DNA of 64,000 nucleotides from Stigmatella ashevillena (GCF_028368975.1 NZ_JAQNDM010000002.1:5264425-5328424); one strand, 5' to 3'; counted from the first letter of the stretch, positions 9,287-18,510 are shown. Numbers and translations: made by a program. The notes: generated from the sequence alone by a model not told the origin.

Positions 9287-11028
9287 CCTTTCTCCGTACT
9301 CCTGGGAGGGCATTCCTGCTCCCAGGCATTGCCCTGCTGTGGACCGCAGGGAGCGCGCACGCCGCGCCCTCTCCGGCCGAAGAAGTCGAGGCCCTCGCCG
9401 CGCAGGTGGTGGCCCTTTCGCTCGATGCGGACCCCACGGCCGCGTACTTCACCGGCCTGACGCCGCCCACGCATGGCCGCTTCGCGGACCACAGCCCCAA
9501 GGCCCTGAGGGCCCTCGAGCGCCAGGAGGACGCCCTCCTCGCCCGGCTGAACGCCGTCGATGCGAAGGCCCTCCAAGGACCTTCTCTCACCACCTACGCG
9601 ATCATCCGGGAGATGCTCGAAGCGGGGCGCGGACTGCGCATCTGCCATTCCGAGCAGTGGTCCCTCTCACACATGTTCGGCTGGCAGCTCCAGTTTCCGG
9701 AGATCGCCGAGAAGCAACCCGTCGAGACCGCGGACCTGCGCGCGCAAGCCCTCCAGCGGTGGCGCTCGGTTCCCCGCTATGTGGACACGGAGATCGCCCA
9801 GCTCCGCACAGGGCTGTCCCAGGGCTATTCGGTGCCCAAGTCCGTGGTGCGCCGGGTCATCAAGCAGCTCGATGGCTTGCTCGCAGCCAAAGCCGAGGCG
9901 TCGGCGTTCTACTCCCCCGCCAAGCGCTCGGAAAACCCTGCCTTCCAGAAGGCCTTCGCCTCTGTCATCACCACGCAGATCCACCCCGCCCTCAAGAAGT
10001 ACCGGCAGTTCCTGGAGAAGACGTATCTGCCCAAGGCCCGGGACAGCCTGGGCCTGTCCGCGCTTCCGAATGGCAAGGAGTGCTATGCAGCGCATCTGCG
10101 CTTCTTCACGACGCTCGATCGCTCGCCGCAGGAGGTGTTCGACCTCGGGCGCCAGACGGTCGAGAAGAACGTCGCCGAAGTCCAGGCCCTGGGACAGAAG
10201 ACGTTCGGCACCGGAGACTTCGCCGAGATCATCTCCCGGCTGAGGACCGACCCCGCTAACCGCTTCACCTCCGAGGACGAAGTGTTCAGCTACTCGCGGG
10301 CACTCGTCGAGACGGCCCGCAAGGCCTCCGCGAGCAGCTTCCTCAAGATGCCCAGCCAGCCCATCGAGGTGCGCCCCTATCCTGACTACATGAAGGGCTC
10401 GGGGGTGAGCTCTCACTACGAGTTCGAGGCGGATCCGGCGAAGCCCGCACGCTACATGTTGCAGCTCGATGACTGGAAGGAGCTGCTGCGCTCGGACGCG
10501 GCGGTCACCGCGCTGCACGAGGCCTGGCCTGGGCACCACATGCAGATCGCCACCGCGACCGCCGCCGCCCAGACCGATATCGCCCGGCTGGCCTTCAACT
10601 CCGCCTACGCCGAAGGGTGGGCCCGCTACGCGGAAGCCCTCTCGGAGGAGCTGGGGCTCTATGACAGCGATGCCGCCAAGATTGCCCGCCGGGCTTGGCC
10701 CGCCCGCGGAATGGTGGCGGATCCCGGGCTCCACCTCTATGGGTGGACGCGCGAGCAGGTCGCCGCCTACGCGAAGGAAACCGGCCGCTTCAACCAGGCC
10801 GTTGCCGAGGAGTTGGCGGACCGCATCGCGGTGATGCCCGGTCAGCTGACCGCCTACGACTCGGGAGGGCTGGAGTTCCGCGCGCTGCGCACCCAGGCGG
10901 AAGCGGCGCTCGGCCCCCGGTTCGACCTGCGCCAGTTCCATCAAGTGGTCCTGGAAAACGGCACCATCCCGCTCCTGCAACTGCGCGCCAACGTCGAGGC
11001 GTGGATTCAGAGCCAGCAGCCTCGCTGA
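9283..11028 (+). CDS. Exported DUF885 family protein (putative zinc metallohydrolase)
   Basis: 581 residues. A signal peptide covers about residues 1-27 (FLLPGIALLWTAGSAHA). The DUF885 signature HEAWPGHHMQ starts at His412. DUF885 proteins resemble M32/M3-like metallopeptidases and carry this HExxPGHH-type zinc site, followed here by the conserved AYAEGWARYAEAL segment. A periplasmic or secreted peptide hydrolase is likely; the substrate is unknown. The start is fixed by the ATGA overlap with the upstream lipoprotein. It is followed after 45 bp by a membrane dipeptidase gene, so this block may serve peptide breakdown outside the cytoplasm, as suits a predatory bacterium. Confidence 0.85.
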   Translation: MTFLRTPGRAFLLPGIALLWTAGSAHAAPSPAEEVEALAAQVVALSLDADPTAAYFTGLTPPTHGRFADHSPKALRALERQEDALLARLNAVDAKALQGPSLTTYAIIREMLEAGRGLRICHSEQWSLSHMFGWQLQFPEIAEKQPVETADLRAQALQRWRSVPRYVDTEIAQLRTGLSQGYSVPKSVVRRVIKQLDGLLAAKAEASAFYSPAKRSENPAFQKAFASVITTQIHPALKKYRQFLEKTYLPKARDSLGLSALPNGKECYAAHLRFFTTLDRSPQEVFDLGRQTVEKNVAEVQALGQKTFGTGDFAEIISRLRTDPANRFTSEDEVFSYSRALVETARKASASSFLKMPSQPIEVRPYPDYMKGSGVSSHYEFEADPAKPARYMLQLDDWKELLRSDAAVTALHEAWPGHHMQIATATAAAQTDIARLAFNSAYAEGWARYAEALSEELGLYDSDAAKIARRAWPARGMVADPGLHLYGWTREQVAAYAKETGRFNQAVAEELADRIAVMPGQLTAYDSGGLEFRALRTQAEAALGPRFDLRQFHQVVLENGTIPLLQLRANVEAWIQSQQPR

Positions 11029-11073
11029 GCTGCGCCCTCGTCAAGAGGGTTCCGGTGCGGTAAGCGGCAGGGC

Positions 11074-12327
11074 ATGCGCCCCATCCACGCCCTCGTCCCC
11101 CTTGCCGCGCTCACCGCCCTGTCTTGTGCTCACGGTCCAGGCTCCTCGGGAAAGCCCGGGGCCGAGGACTTCGCGGCGAGAGGCCGCGCGCTGGCCCAGC
11201 GGCTCATCATCGCCGATGGGCATGTGGATGTGCCCTACCGCCTCCAGGAGACGCTGGGGCCCGATGGCGAGCCCTCCGAGGACATTTCTCAGCGCACGGC
11301 GGGGGGAGACTTCGACTACCCCCGCGCGGTGGAAGGCGGGCTGGATGTGCCCTTCATGTCCATCTACATCCCCGCGGCGCTTCAGGAGAAGCCGGGAGCG
11401 TCCAAGCAGCTCGCGGACTCGCTGATCGACATGATGGAGAAGATCGCCCACAAATCTCCCGGGAAGTTCGCCATGGCGTCCTCGGTCGAGGAGGTCCAGC
11501 GCAACACCCAGGAGGGCAAGGTCTCCTTTGCCCTGGGCATCGAGAACGGCTCCGCCCTCGAGGACTCCTTGGCGAACGTGGCGCACTTCCAGCGCCGGGG
11601 CGTCCGGTACATCACCCTCACCCACTCGAAGGACAACCTGATCAGCGATGCCTCGTTCAACAGTGGCAAACGGACCTGGAATGGCATCAGCCCCTTCGGC
11701 CGTCAGGTGGTGGCCGAGATGAACCGCGTGGGCATCATGGTCGATGTCGCGCACCTCTCGGATGACGCCATCCGCCAGGTGCTGGAGGTCAGCCAGGTGC
11801 CCGTCATCGCCTCGCACTCCTCCTGCCGTCACTTCACGCCCGGCTTCGAGCGCAACATCAGCGACGAGCTGATCCGAGCCGTGGCCGCGAAGGGCGGGGT
11901 GGTGATGATCAACTTCGGCTCCGCATTCCTGACCCAGGAGGCCAATGTCTCCCTGGAAAAACTCCACAAAGCCATCGAAGCGTTCGTCGAATCCCAGCGG
12001 GTGATACACCCCGGTCCTCCTGACGTGGCGGGCTTCATCAAGTCCTACCAGCGCGAGCACGCCATCACCCTGGCCCGGGTGGAGGACGTGGCCGACCACA
12101 TCGAGCACGTGGTGAAGCTGGTGGGCATCGACCACGTGGGGCTGGGCTCTGACTTCGACGGGGTGGGCCCCACCCTGCCCACGGGACTTCAGGACGTCTC
12201 TCAGTACCCCAACCTCTTCCGCGTCCTGCTGGAGCGAGGCCACAGCGAGGCGGACATCGAGAAGATCGCCTCCGGCAACGTCTTCCGCGTCTGGCGGCAG
12301 GCCGCAGCCCATGCCGCTTCGAAGTAG
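11074..12327 (+). CDS. Membrane dipeptidase, peptidase family M19 (renal dipeptidase-like lipoprotein)
   Basis: 417 residues. The lipoprotein signal has its Cys at position 18 (AALTALSC). The binuclear zinc site of M19 enzymes is visible: DGHVD (His50, Asp52), GIENGS with the bridging Glu, HSSCRH after VIAS, and HVGLGSDFDG near the C-terminus. Family members cleave dipeptides, including D-amino-acid-containing ones, outside the cytoplasm. It follows the DUF885 gene by 45 bp on the same strand. A GC hairpin at 12342-12358 probably ends the transcript. Confidence 0.92.
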   Translation: MRPIHALVPLAALTALSCAHGPGSSGKPGAEDFAARGRALAQRLIIADGHVDVPYRLQETLGPDGEPSEDISQRTAGGDFDYPRAVEGGLDVPFMSIYIPAALQEKPGASKQLADSLIDMMEKIAHKSPGKFAMASSVEEVQRNTQEGKVSFALGIENGSALEDSLANVAHFQRRGVRYITLTHSKDNLISDASFNSGKRTWNGISPFGRQVVAEMNRVGIMVDVAHLSDDAIRQVLEVSQVPVIASHSSCRHFTPGFERNISDELIRAVAAKGGVVMINFGSAFLTQEANVSLEKLHKAIEAFVESQRVIHPGPPDVAGFIKSYQREHAITLARVEDVADHIEHVVKLVGIDHVGLGSDFDGVGPTLPTGLQDVSQYPNLFRVLLERGHSEADIEKIASGNVFRVWRQAAAHAASK

Positions 12328-12341
12328 CACGCAGAAAAAGC

Positions 12342-12358
12342 AGCCCCAAGCGGGGGCT
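12342..12358. terminator. GC hairpin between convergent genes
   Basis: AGCCCC (12342-12347) pairs with GGGGCT (12353-12358) around a 5-nt loop. It sits between the dipeptidase and the convergent lipoprotein gene and is preceded by an A-run (GAAAAA), so it could also serve the minus-strand transcript. Confidence 0.55.
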
Positions 12359-12849
12359 CACCGGAACGCGTCAACGACAAAGACCCCCGCGCTCGAATAC
12401 TCGAGGATGGCGGTTCCCGGCTTGGATTCCGGGCGTTTTTTCATCTGACCCCGTGCGAGACGGGCCACCGCGCAAATGGGAATCTTGGTCCTGTTGGGAG
12501 GATGCGCCTCGTAGTACCGGATGACGACCTGTGGCCCTCCGGCCCAGACACGCCCGTAGAGCCGCGTGGCGGGAGAGAGCGGACCGAGGCTGTAATTCAG
12601 GCTGCTCTCGATGGGGCCCTCGTAGAGGGTGATGGGGCTGTCATCAGCTTGATTCACGTCGAGTTCCACCCCACCTCCATCCCCTACCCCCAAGCCCAGG
12701 ATCTGCATCGCCTTCAGGGCCTCTTCTGGGCATTTCTCCGGCCCCGGGCTTCCATCCGAGCGGAGGGAGACGCCACCGGCAGTGGTGCAGCCCGTGAAAG
12801 CTCCAAGCAACAGGGCGAAGTAGAGGCGAGGCGCTGAAGGAGTAAGCAT
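12358..12849 (-). CDS. Myxobacterial lipoprotein, paralogue of the one at 61.2-61.6 kb
   Basis: 163 residues with a lipobox Cys at 21 (LLGAFTGC). It is clearly homologous to the protein at 61164-61646. Shared blocks include SDGSPGPEKCPEEAL versus PDGSPGPQACPEKAL, the stretch around RLYGRVWAGGPQVVIRYYEA, and ICAVARL. It follows the first DUF2381 gene by 11 bp, the same gene order as in the second locus. No known domain is recognised. The duplicated pairing suggests that the lipoprotein and the DUF2381 protein act together, probably in the envelope. Confidence 0.75.
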   Translation of the reverse strand: MLTPSAPRLYFALLLGAFTGCTTAGGVSLRSDGSPGPEKCPEEALKAMQILGLGVGDGGGVELDVNQADDSPITLYEGPIESSLNYSLGPLSPATRLYGRVWAGGPQVVIRYYEAHPPNRTKIPICAVARLARGQMKKRPESKPGTAILEYSSAGVFVVDAFR

Positions 12850-12860
12850 GGGGAGCGGAT

Positions 12861-13775
12861 CTACTTCCGCACGTCTCTCCCTTCCAGAGCGATGTTGGCG
12901 ACCATCAATCCATCGGCCTGGAACAACTGCAGGACGAGTTTCTCAGCGCCCTTCTTGAAATCGAAGGCGCTCACGTCCGCGACAATCGCGAGGGTGCCAG
13001 AAGAGCCAGGGCCAATCTCCGCCCGATCCATGCGCATCGCAAATGGCCAGTCCTCACCCGTGGATGAACTCAGCAAACGGGCCTCCATGAGCTTCCAGGG
13101 CTTGTCAGGATCCTGATTCTTCATGCTGAACACGAGTGCCGTCTTGTCTCCTGCTCTGTTGGAGAAATGGCGAACCTCCATGTGCATTCCTTCCCAGGGA
13201 AGTTGCCAGGTGTTCACATGGATGAACGGCGTCAGTTTGACTGCACCCCTCACCAAGAGCGCAGCGAGGGCGTGATCAACCGAGATCTCTTCCTTCCGAT
13301 AACGCTCATTTTCCTCCCGAAGGAGACGCTCTCGCCCATAGGCATCGAAGAGGCGTGACCGGACGGCATCAGCCGTTTCGCGGTCCGGGAACACGTCCAC
13401 CTGCTGATCAACACGTCCAGAGTCCCTCCCCGTCACGACGAAGGGCAGTTCCGTCTTGTCCACAAGGGTCACCCGCAGCAGGAAGTGCTCTTCGGGCGAG
13501 AGGGGCTGGAGCGGTACCAAGACCACGGATTTCCCTCCCACGAGGAGCGGTTCAAACCACCCCTCCCAACCGAGCAGACTCGTCCGAGCCGAATCAACGT
13601 CCTGCTCGAAACGGAGGACGGTGGCCATGCGGCTGCCGACGTAGAGCCAAGGGACGGCATCTCGCGGATCCTCCGAGAGATAGAGCTTTCTCACATTGGG
13701 CCGAAGGTCTTGGGCTGCGACGGAGGAAGCCAGAAGCACCAGGAGGAGAGAGCGGCACGCCAGAAAGTCGAGCAT
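12861..13775 (-). CDS. DUF2381 family exported protein (first copy)
   Basis: 304 residues with a signal peptide (SLLLVLLASSVAAQ). It matches the Myxococcus paralogous family DUF2381/TIGR02268: RKLYLSEDPRD, LLGWEGWFEPLLVGGKSVVLVPLQPL, an internal ISVDHALAALLVRG segment after a short coiled region (REENERYRKEE), and a C-terminal beta-rich domain. The function is unknown. The paralogue at 61729-62688 is similar over the whole length. The ATG at 13775 is preceded at 13785-13794 by the 10-bp element that also precedes the paralogue. It is followed by the lipoprotein gene after 11 bp. Confidence 0.87.
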   Translation of the reverse strand: MLDFLACRSLLLVLLASSVAAQDLRPNVRKLYLSEDPRDAVPWLYVGSRMATVLRFEQDVDSARTSLLGWEGWFEPLLVGGKSVVLVPLQPLSPEEHFLLRVTLVDKTELPFVVTGRDSGRVDQQVDVFPDRETADAVRSRLFDAYGRERLLREENERYRKEEISVDHALAALLVRGAVKLTPFIHVNTWQLPWEGMHMEVRHFSNRAGDKTALVFSMKNQDPDKPWKLMEARLLSSSTGEDWPFAMRMDRAEIGPGSSGTLAIVADVSAFDFKKGAEKLVLQLFQADGLMVANIALEGRDVRK

Positions 13776-13784
13776 AGCCCACCT

Positions 13785-13794
13785 AACCTATCAG
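13785..13794 (-). promoter_or_regulatory. Shared upstream element of the DUF2381 operons, copy 1
   Basis: Read on the minus strand this is CTGATAGGTT, ending 9 nt before the DUF2381 start codon. The identical decamer lies 10 nt before the second DUF2381 gene (62699-62708). It may be a regulatory site or a translation element overlapping the ribosome-binding site. Its role is inferred only from conservation between paralogues. Confidence 0.4.
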
Positions 13795-13871
13795 AGTGGA
13801 CGTACGCGGTACAACCTCATGAGTCATCTGAGCTGCTGGACGACGGGCCCTATGAAGGGCATTCATGGCCT

Positions 13872-15118
13872 CTACACCGCAGGACTCCGCCATGCGCGTG
13901 ATAGGTGCGCGTGGCCATCCTGGCCAAAGCGCCGAAGCAGCTCGTCCCGGCCCTTCTTGCCGTGCTCCAAAAGGTAACCCAGTTCCGCCGGCAGCAACGC
14001 CTTGACGATCACAAGCCTCACTGCCCCACCCTGCAGGGCGAAGTTCCGAGGAAGCGTGCTCGACTCCATGCCCAGCAGTACACCCACCCGGTCCTCTTTC
14101 GTGACAAGTGGCTCGGGCATGCCGCCACCGGAGACTTCCATGGACATGAAGCCCTCCTCCACACTTTCCCGTACCCGCTCGTGCTCTGCCACCTCATCCG
14201 CGACGCGCTCCAGGAGCAACAAAGGCCAACTCTTTGAGACGTCCTGGAGGGGCTCGTCCGTTTCTAAGGCGAGTTCCAAGCCGAAGCCCACAGACGGCTC
14301 CACGCGGTCTACAAAGAAGTCCGAAAGCCCATCCGTTACCAGCAAGGTACGCCCACCCGGGCGGTGAATGACGCGCCAGACCTGCCGCCGGGCCGGCCAA
14401 GTCCCACCCACAACCATGGGAATGATGGCTTCCTCATCCAGCCGACCCAAGGTGCGCCAGAAGACTGTGCGGGTGGCATCTGTCTGCGCCCTCAGTTCCA
14501 AGAGCCTCTGATTCCGTTCCTGCACCTCCTGAGCAATGGGCCTTGGACCGGTAACCTCGGTGAACTTCACGCCCGTGGCGCCCGTGCGCTCCAATGCTTC
14601 CTTGATGTCCTGAGACACAATGAGCGCAACATGCCACCCCATGTGCGAAACACCTTTGTATTGCCCACCTTCGCCAGATCGATGCGCATTCCCGAAACAG
14701 AAGAATACGTGCCGGTTTTCTCTGGGAGCTCGTCCTCCTCAGTCCAGTAGCGCACCTCTTCGGAAGCCTTGTCGTCGATGCACTTCACGATACGAACGAT
14801 GTTCAGAATGAAGTATGGATCCGATTGTCCCTGGATATTCACTGGAATGAGCTGCACATCGGTTGGAGCCAGCTCGGTGAAGATGGACGCCACACGCGCG
14901 TGGACGACAGGGATACCAAAAGCCGCGTGAGAGAAATCGAGCGGCCTGCCCGAGGCTCTGACAGGACCCACGGGATTTTTCGGGAAGTGCACTGGCTTCC
15001 CGCGCATGAGAAGCCAAGGCCAAACCTCCTTGCTCTCCTGAGGGTCGATGAGCTTCCCCAATTCCCAGCGTCCAGTGAAATAGACGTCATCAAAGAGATC
15101 GAAATACTGCATTGGCAT
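13872..15118 (-). pseudogene. Imm11 domain fused to a suppressor-of-fused-like domain, split by a 1-nt frameshift
   Basis: Two overlapping frames make one protein. The first (15118 down to about 14640) is an Imm11/DUF1629 immunity domain: MPMQYFDLFDD, then GIPVVHARVASIF, then GMRIDLAKVGNTKVFRTWG. The expected end of the domain, WHVALIVSQDIKEALE then GATGVKF, is in another frame (14642-13872). That frame continues into a SUFU-like domain (VWRVIHRPGGRTLLVTDGLSD, then VGFGLELALET). The frames join if the C-run at 14637-14640 had one more base. It is either a true inactivating mutation or a homopolymer sequencing error. No toxin gene is adjacent. The exported-protein gene lies upstream on the same strand. 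Confidence 0.75.
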
Positions 15119-15201
15119 GGTGAGCTCTTGGAGAGATTTTCCGAGCCGACGTCTGAAACACTTTCGTTATGCCCTTGGACACGAATCTGTTTGGCAGCCG
15201 C

Positions 15202-16242
15202 TCATTTCGGCCAGAACGTCACGGCCCGGGCGGTCTCGGAACTCCAGACACGCTTGTTGCCCCGGTACATCCGAGGATGGCCCCCTGAATCAGAGAGCGA
15301 GATGAGCAGGTACGGCCCTCGGGTCTTCAGGCTCATCATGTCGTTGGGCCGGTACGGATACGAGGGCAGTGCCACCACCTTGCCCCGCTCCAGCCGCCGG
15401 ACGAGGCCCGTGGCCAGCATGTCGTTTCCGAACGGCGTGCCCCAGACGGCCAGCGACTGAGAGCCACTCTTGAACTCCGCCCACTGTCCTTCGGGCTGAT
15501 CAGGTGACAGCTCGTAGAGCTGATCGAGCACCTCGTCCTCCTCGATGTCCCGTGCCTCGAAGCGAGGATCCAGCGCACGAATGGATCGCTCACCGAGTTC
15601 CTTGCGAAGCTCCAGGGCCGCGGTGCCCAAAACTTCGGACGAGGCCTTCACCTCCAACCGTGTCCACTTGCCCTCTTGGAAGGCAAAGCCCAGGGCCCTT
15701 AATGACGTCTTGCCGCCGCCCACACCGCGGGCCCGCCCTGTCCCATCCAGTTCCACCACGCGGGAAGACGCCTGCTCCTCCATGGCGGCGCCTTGAAGGC
15801 TGAGCCCCAGCAACCGCCCCTGGGCGTCAAATCCGTACTCGATGAGCTCGCCCTCCGGGGGCAACGGCAACTCCTGGGCCTCGCCCGTGGCGAGCTCCAC
15901 GAGGAACAGCCGGTCCCGGAACGCCTGGGAGGGAAAGGGCTCGGGGAAGGTGGGCTTGCCCACCACGGGCATGCTGACCGCCCCTCGCCAGAACCGCACG
16001 GCGCCACGCTTGCCATCCTGGCTCAACGCGGTGCTACCGCCCTGGCAGCCCGCCGGCAGACGCGCGAGCACCTGGCTTGCCGAAGAGAGCGGTTCGAACT
16101 TCCGCCACTCGCACGCACCTTCCACCGGCTCCAGCACCGAGAGCGTGGTCTCGACCGTGGGAAGGGCGGGGGCCGCCGCGCCCCCTGGGAGCACGGGCGC
16201 CAGCAGGAACGCGGCGAGCAGGGGAAATCGAAGCGTCTTCAC
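15202..16242 (-). CDS. Exported protein of unknown function in the VanW/glycosyltransferase operon
   Basis: 346 residues from the GTG at 16242, chosen because it directly precedes a clean signal peptide (KTLRFPLLAAFLLAPVLPGG) and follows GGAAGGG. An ATG at 16284 would overlap the upstream gene by 20 bp. The mature part is rich in short beta segments (RLFLVELATGEAQELPLPPEG, YGFDAQGRLLGLSLQ), resembling propeller-like or periplasmic sensor folds, but no family is recognised. It is the last gene of a three-gene minus-strand unit, 22 bp after the glycosyltransferase. Confidence 0.75.
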   Translation of the reverse strand: MKTLRFPLLAAFLLAPVLPGGAAAPALPTVETTLSVLEPVEGACEWRKFEPLSSASQVLARLPAGCQGGSTALSQDGKRGAVRFWRGAVSMPVVGKPTFPEPFPSQAFRDRLFLVELATGEAQELPLPPEGELIEYGFDAQGRLLGLSLQGAAMEEQASSRVVELDGTGRARGVGGGKTSLRALGFAFQEGKWTRLEVKASSEVLGTAALELRKELGERSIRALDPRFEARDIEEDEVLDQLYELSPDQPEGQWAEFKSGSQSLAVWGTPFGNDMLATGLVRRLERGKVVALPSYPYRPNDMMSLKTRGPYLLISLSDSGGHPRMYRGNKRVWSSETARAVTFWPK

Positions 16243-16264
16243 AGTGCACCCTTCCGCAGATCCA

Positions 16265-17323
16265 TCATGTCGCGCGCACCGCATCCAGCTCCATGACCAG
16301 GGCAGCTACATTGCCGCGCGGCACTGTGTGGCACTCGTGGAAGCCCGAGGCGCGATCCGTGGCAATGACCGGAATGCCCCACGCCATCGCCGTTGCGACC
16401 TCGGACGGATGGCTCTCACACCAGGACGGGGCGAGCACCACGTCCACACCCCGCAGGGTCCGCTGCACCTGCTCGGTCACCCGCTGGACCCGAGGGTGCT
16501 TCAGCACCGCCACATCCGTCCCCTCGGTGGGCCTCACCCAGAGATGCCACCCGGGCCGGGCCTCCAGCGCCGCCAGCGCCTCTCTCAAGCCCCCTCGGGC
16601 GAGCGCGGGCCCCGCCAGCAAGGCCACGGGAGACGCCTCCGCCTCCTTCTGCGCGGCCTCGCCCCTCGAAACCGCCACGGCGGGAAGGTGCAGGTCGCGG
16701 ATCCGCTCAGAGGCATGTCCGTCCCGCAGCAACCGCTCGCGGCTGAAGGCGCTGCGCACCCAGCATTCATCGGCCAGCACCCGCTCGGCCTCCTGCCTCG
16801 CTACATCCTCGGCGGAGGCCCGGTGATTGCGCAGGAAGGACTCCTCTGGGTGCCGGAACGCAGCCTCGTCGAGGTCCGCATGCAGCGCCCTCAAGAAAGG
16901 CAGATCCTCGATCAGCACGCAGCGCGCCCCCTGGCGACGGGCCGCAGCGAACAGCTCTCGTGCACAGAGAGAAGGCGCGACCACCGTCTCCACGCCCTCG
17001 GGGAGCAACGCCGCCGTGGCCTGCGCCACCCGCCGTCGCAACGCGAAACGCGCCCGGAAGGACGCCGCCGCCGAACGCGCCCCGAGCCGGAGGCCCGCCT
17101 CCACCGCCCACCACCCCGGAAGGCCCCAGACGCGGAAGCCCTCCGGCGCCGGGAGCGTCCTTCTTCGCCACGCTCCACGCAGCCGAGACGGAAAGAGCCC
17201 CCACCTCGTAGGCGCGGCGGGCAGCGCCCACGGCGCCAACACCTCTGCCTGCTCCCCGTTCCCCATCAACGTGGGGAGCTGTCCGAGCCAAGGGGCGGGT
17301 TCTGGCACGAGGACGAGGTTCAT
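16265..17323 (-). CDS. Glycosyltransferase family protein (GT4-like)
   Basis: 352 residues. The start ATG at 17323 overlaps the VanW stop as ATGA, so the two are coupled. The C-terminal part fits GT-B retaining transferases: a Rossmann-like sugar-nucleotide half with VDVVLAPSWCESHPSEVATAMAWGIPVIATD, the position where GT4 enzymes carry EGxPxxxxEAxAxGxPV. A Glu-containing SHPSEV replaces the usual EGFP, so the family is assigned only broadly. It probably adds a sugar to a cell-envelope glycan or secondary metabolite. Confidence 0.72.
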   Translation of the reverse strand: MNLVLVPEPAPWLGQLPTLMGNGEQAEVLAPWALPAAPTRWGLFPSRLRGAWRRRTLPAPEGFRVWGLPGWWAVEAGLRLGARSAAASFRARFALRRRVAQATAALLPEGVETVVAPSLCARELFAAARRQGARCVLIEDLPFLRALHADLDEAAFRHPEESFLRNHRASAEDVARQEAERVLADECWVRSAFSRERLLRDGHASERIRDLHLPAVAVSRGEAAQKEAEASPVALLAGPALARGGLREALAALEARPGWHLWVRPTEGTDVAVLKHPRVQRVTEQVQRTLRGVDVVLAPSWCESHPSEVATAMAWGIPVIATDRASGFHECHTVPRGNVAALVMELDAVRAT

Positions 17324-18219
17324 GAGGCACGGGCCTCTGCCCCGGGCACCTCGACGCGCGCATGGCACTCACTCTCACCACACGTCAGACAGGTCCGCTG
17401 GCGGGCCTCGGGGCTCAACAGACGCCGCCGGTTCTCCGCGATGACGCGCTCTTCCAGCACCGCGCCGGTCCTCACGTCTTCCACCCGGCGCCGGATGCGA
17501 TTGGTGCGCAGCGTACCCTCGGGCGTCTCCAGCAGGGCGTCGTCCTCGGACCACAGCCGGGCCCGCGTTCTCGGCGGCCCCTCCGCGTGCACGGTGAGCC
17601 GCAGGGCCCCCTCTTGAACGCGGGCTCCGAGCCGCACTGGCCCCTCCCGTGGCGCCACCACCACATCCACATAGGGCCAGAACACCGTGGCATCCAATCC
17701 CCACAGCGCCCCTTCCGGGGGAGGCACGGCCTCCATCGTGTGCCCATGGCGCTCCAGGATGTGCCAACCCTGGCGCGCGGCCAGCTCGAAGAGGGCATTG
17801 GCCAACAGGCAGATCCCTCCCCCCACGGAGGGCGTGAGACACCCACCGCTCAGCGACAGCCCATGCCGGTAGCCTGCGCGCTCCGTCAGCCGCCCCAGCG
17901 TGCGCCAGAAGGACAAGGGCCGCTCGGGCGTGAGCAGCAGCCCCTCAAAGGCCGGGGCCGCGAGCTGGACGTTGTGACGCTTGCCCGCCTCCAGCAAGGG
18001 ATCCGCCTCCGGGTCCGTGCGCGCGAGATCCACGCGAAGCGAGGCCCGAAGGGCGCCTATCCCTCGCGCGGGCGCCAGCAGCGGACGCGGCCAACGCTCG
18101 GGCGTCGCGGCCCATGCGGCCAGGCGGTTCGCCTGGAGCGCGAGCTGCTTGCTCCGCCGCCACAGCAGCGAGGACTGCGACAAGGTGACAAGACGAGGGG
18201 CCAAGGCCGGGAAAGTCAT
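17320..18219 (-). CDS. VanW family protein
   Basis: 299 residues with the VanW core: FWRTLGRLTERAGY, GGGICLLANALFELA and ERHGHTMEA followed by GLDATVFWPYVD. The C-terminus carries a CLTCGESECH cysteine cluster that may bind metal. VanW proteins occur in some vancomycin-resistance clusters and in many bacterial envelope operons, but the biochemical role is not settled. It is the first gene of a unit with the glycosyltransferase (ATGA overlap) and an exported protein, so cell-envelope work is likely. It is transcribed divergently from the small lipoprotein gene at 18298, 78 bp away. Confidence 0.85.
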   Translation of the reverse strand: MTFPALAPRLVTLSQSSLLWRRSKQLALQANRLAAWAATPERWPRPLLAPARGIGALRASLRVDLARTDPEADPLLEAGKRHNVQLAAPAFEGLLLTPERPLSFWRTLGRLTERAGYRHGLSLSGGCLTPSVGGGICLLANALFELAARQGWHILERHGHTMEAVPPPEGALWGLDATVFWPYVDVVVAPREGPVRLGARVQEGALRLTVHAEGPPRTRARLWSEDDALLETPEGTLRTNRIRRRVEDVRTGAVLEERVIAENRRRLLSPEARQRTCLTCGESECHARVEVPGAEARAS

Positions 18220-18297
18220 ACTCCACTTTCACTGCAAAGGGGCTGCCACCTTCGCCGGTCCCCGAGGTAGCGTCCGAGGGCTTCACGGGAGGAACTC

Positions 18298-18510
18298 ATG
18301 CGGTGGCTCCAAGCAGGAGTGCGAATGCTTTCGCTCGTGGCTTTGACCGGATGCCCCTCTGAGTTCGGCAAGGAAGGCCGCATTTCCAAGGCCGTGCACA
18401 AGGATACGCAGGGGCAACTCGTCATCAGGCGCTGCACGGAGGGACGGCGCAAGGAGGTCTGCGAAGGCCCCAACAGGGATCCCGACAAATGCCGCGAGTG
18501 CGGTGGGTGA
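18298..18510 (+). CDS. Small lipoprotein preceding a Cys-rich exported protein
   Basis: 70 residues. The ATG follows GGAGGAACTC, a strong ribosome-binding site. A short signal ends in the lipobox LVALTGC, and the tail is charged and Cys-containing (CTEGRRKEVCEGP then CRECGG). No family is recognised. Its stop overlaps a possible GTG start of the next gene. The layout, a small exported peptide followed by a Cys-rich exported protein, is repeated at 55.6-56.9 kb. Confidence 0.65.
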   Translation: MRWLQAGVRMLSLVALTGCPSEFGKEGRISKAVHKDTQGQLVIRRCTEGRRKEVCEGPNRDPDKCRECGG

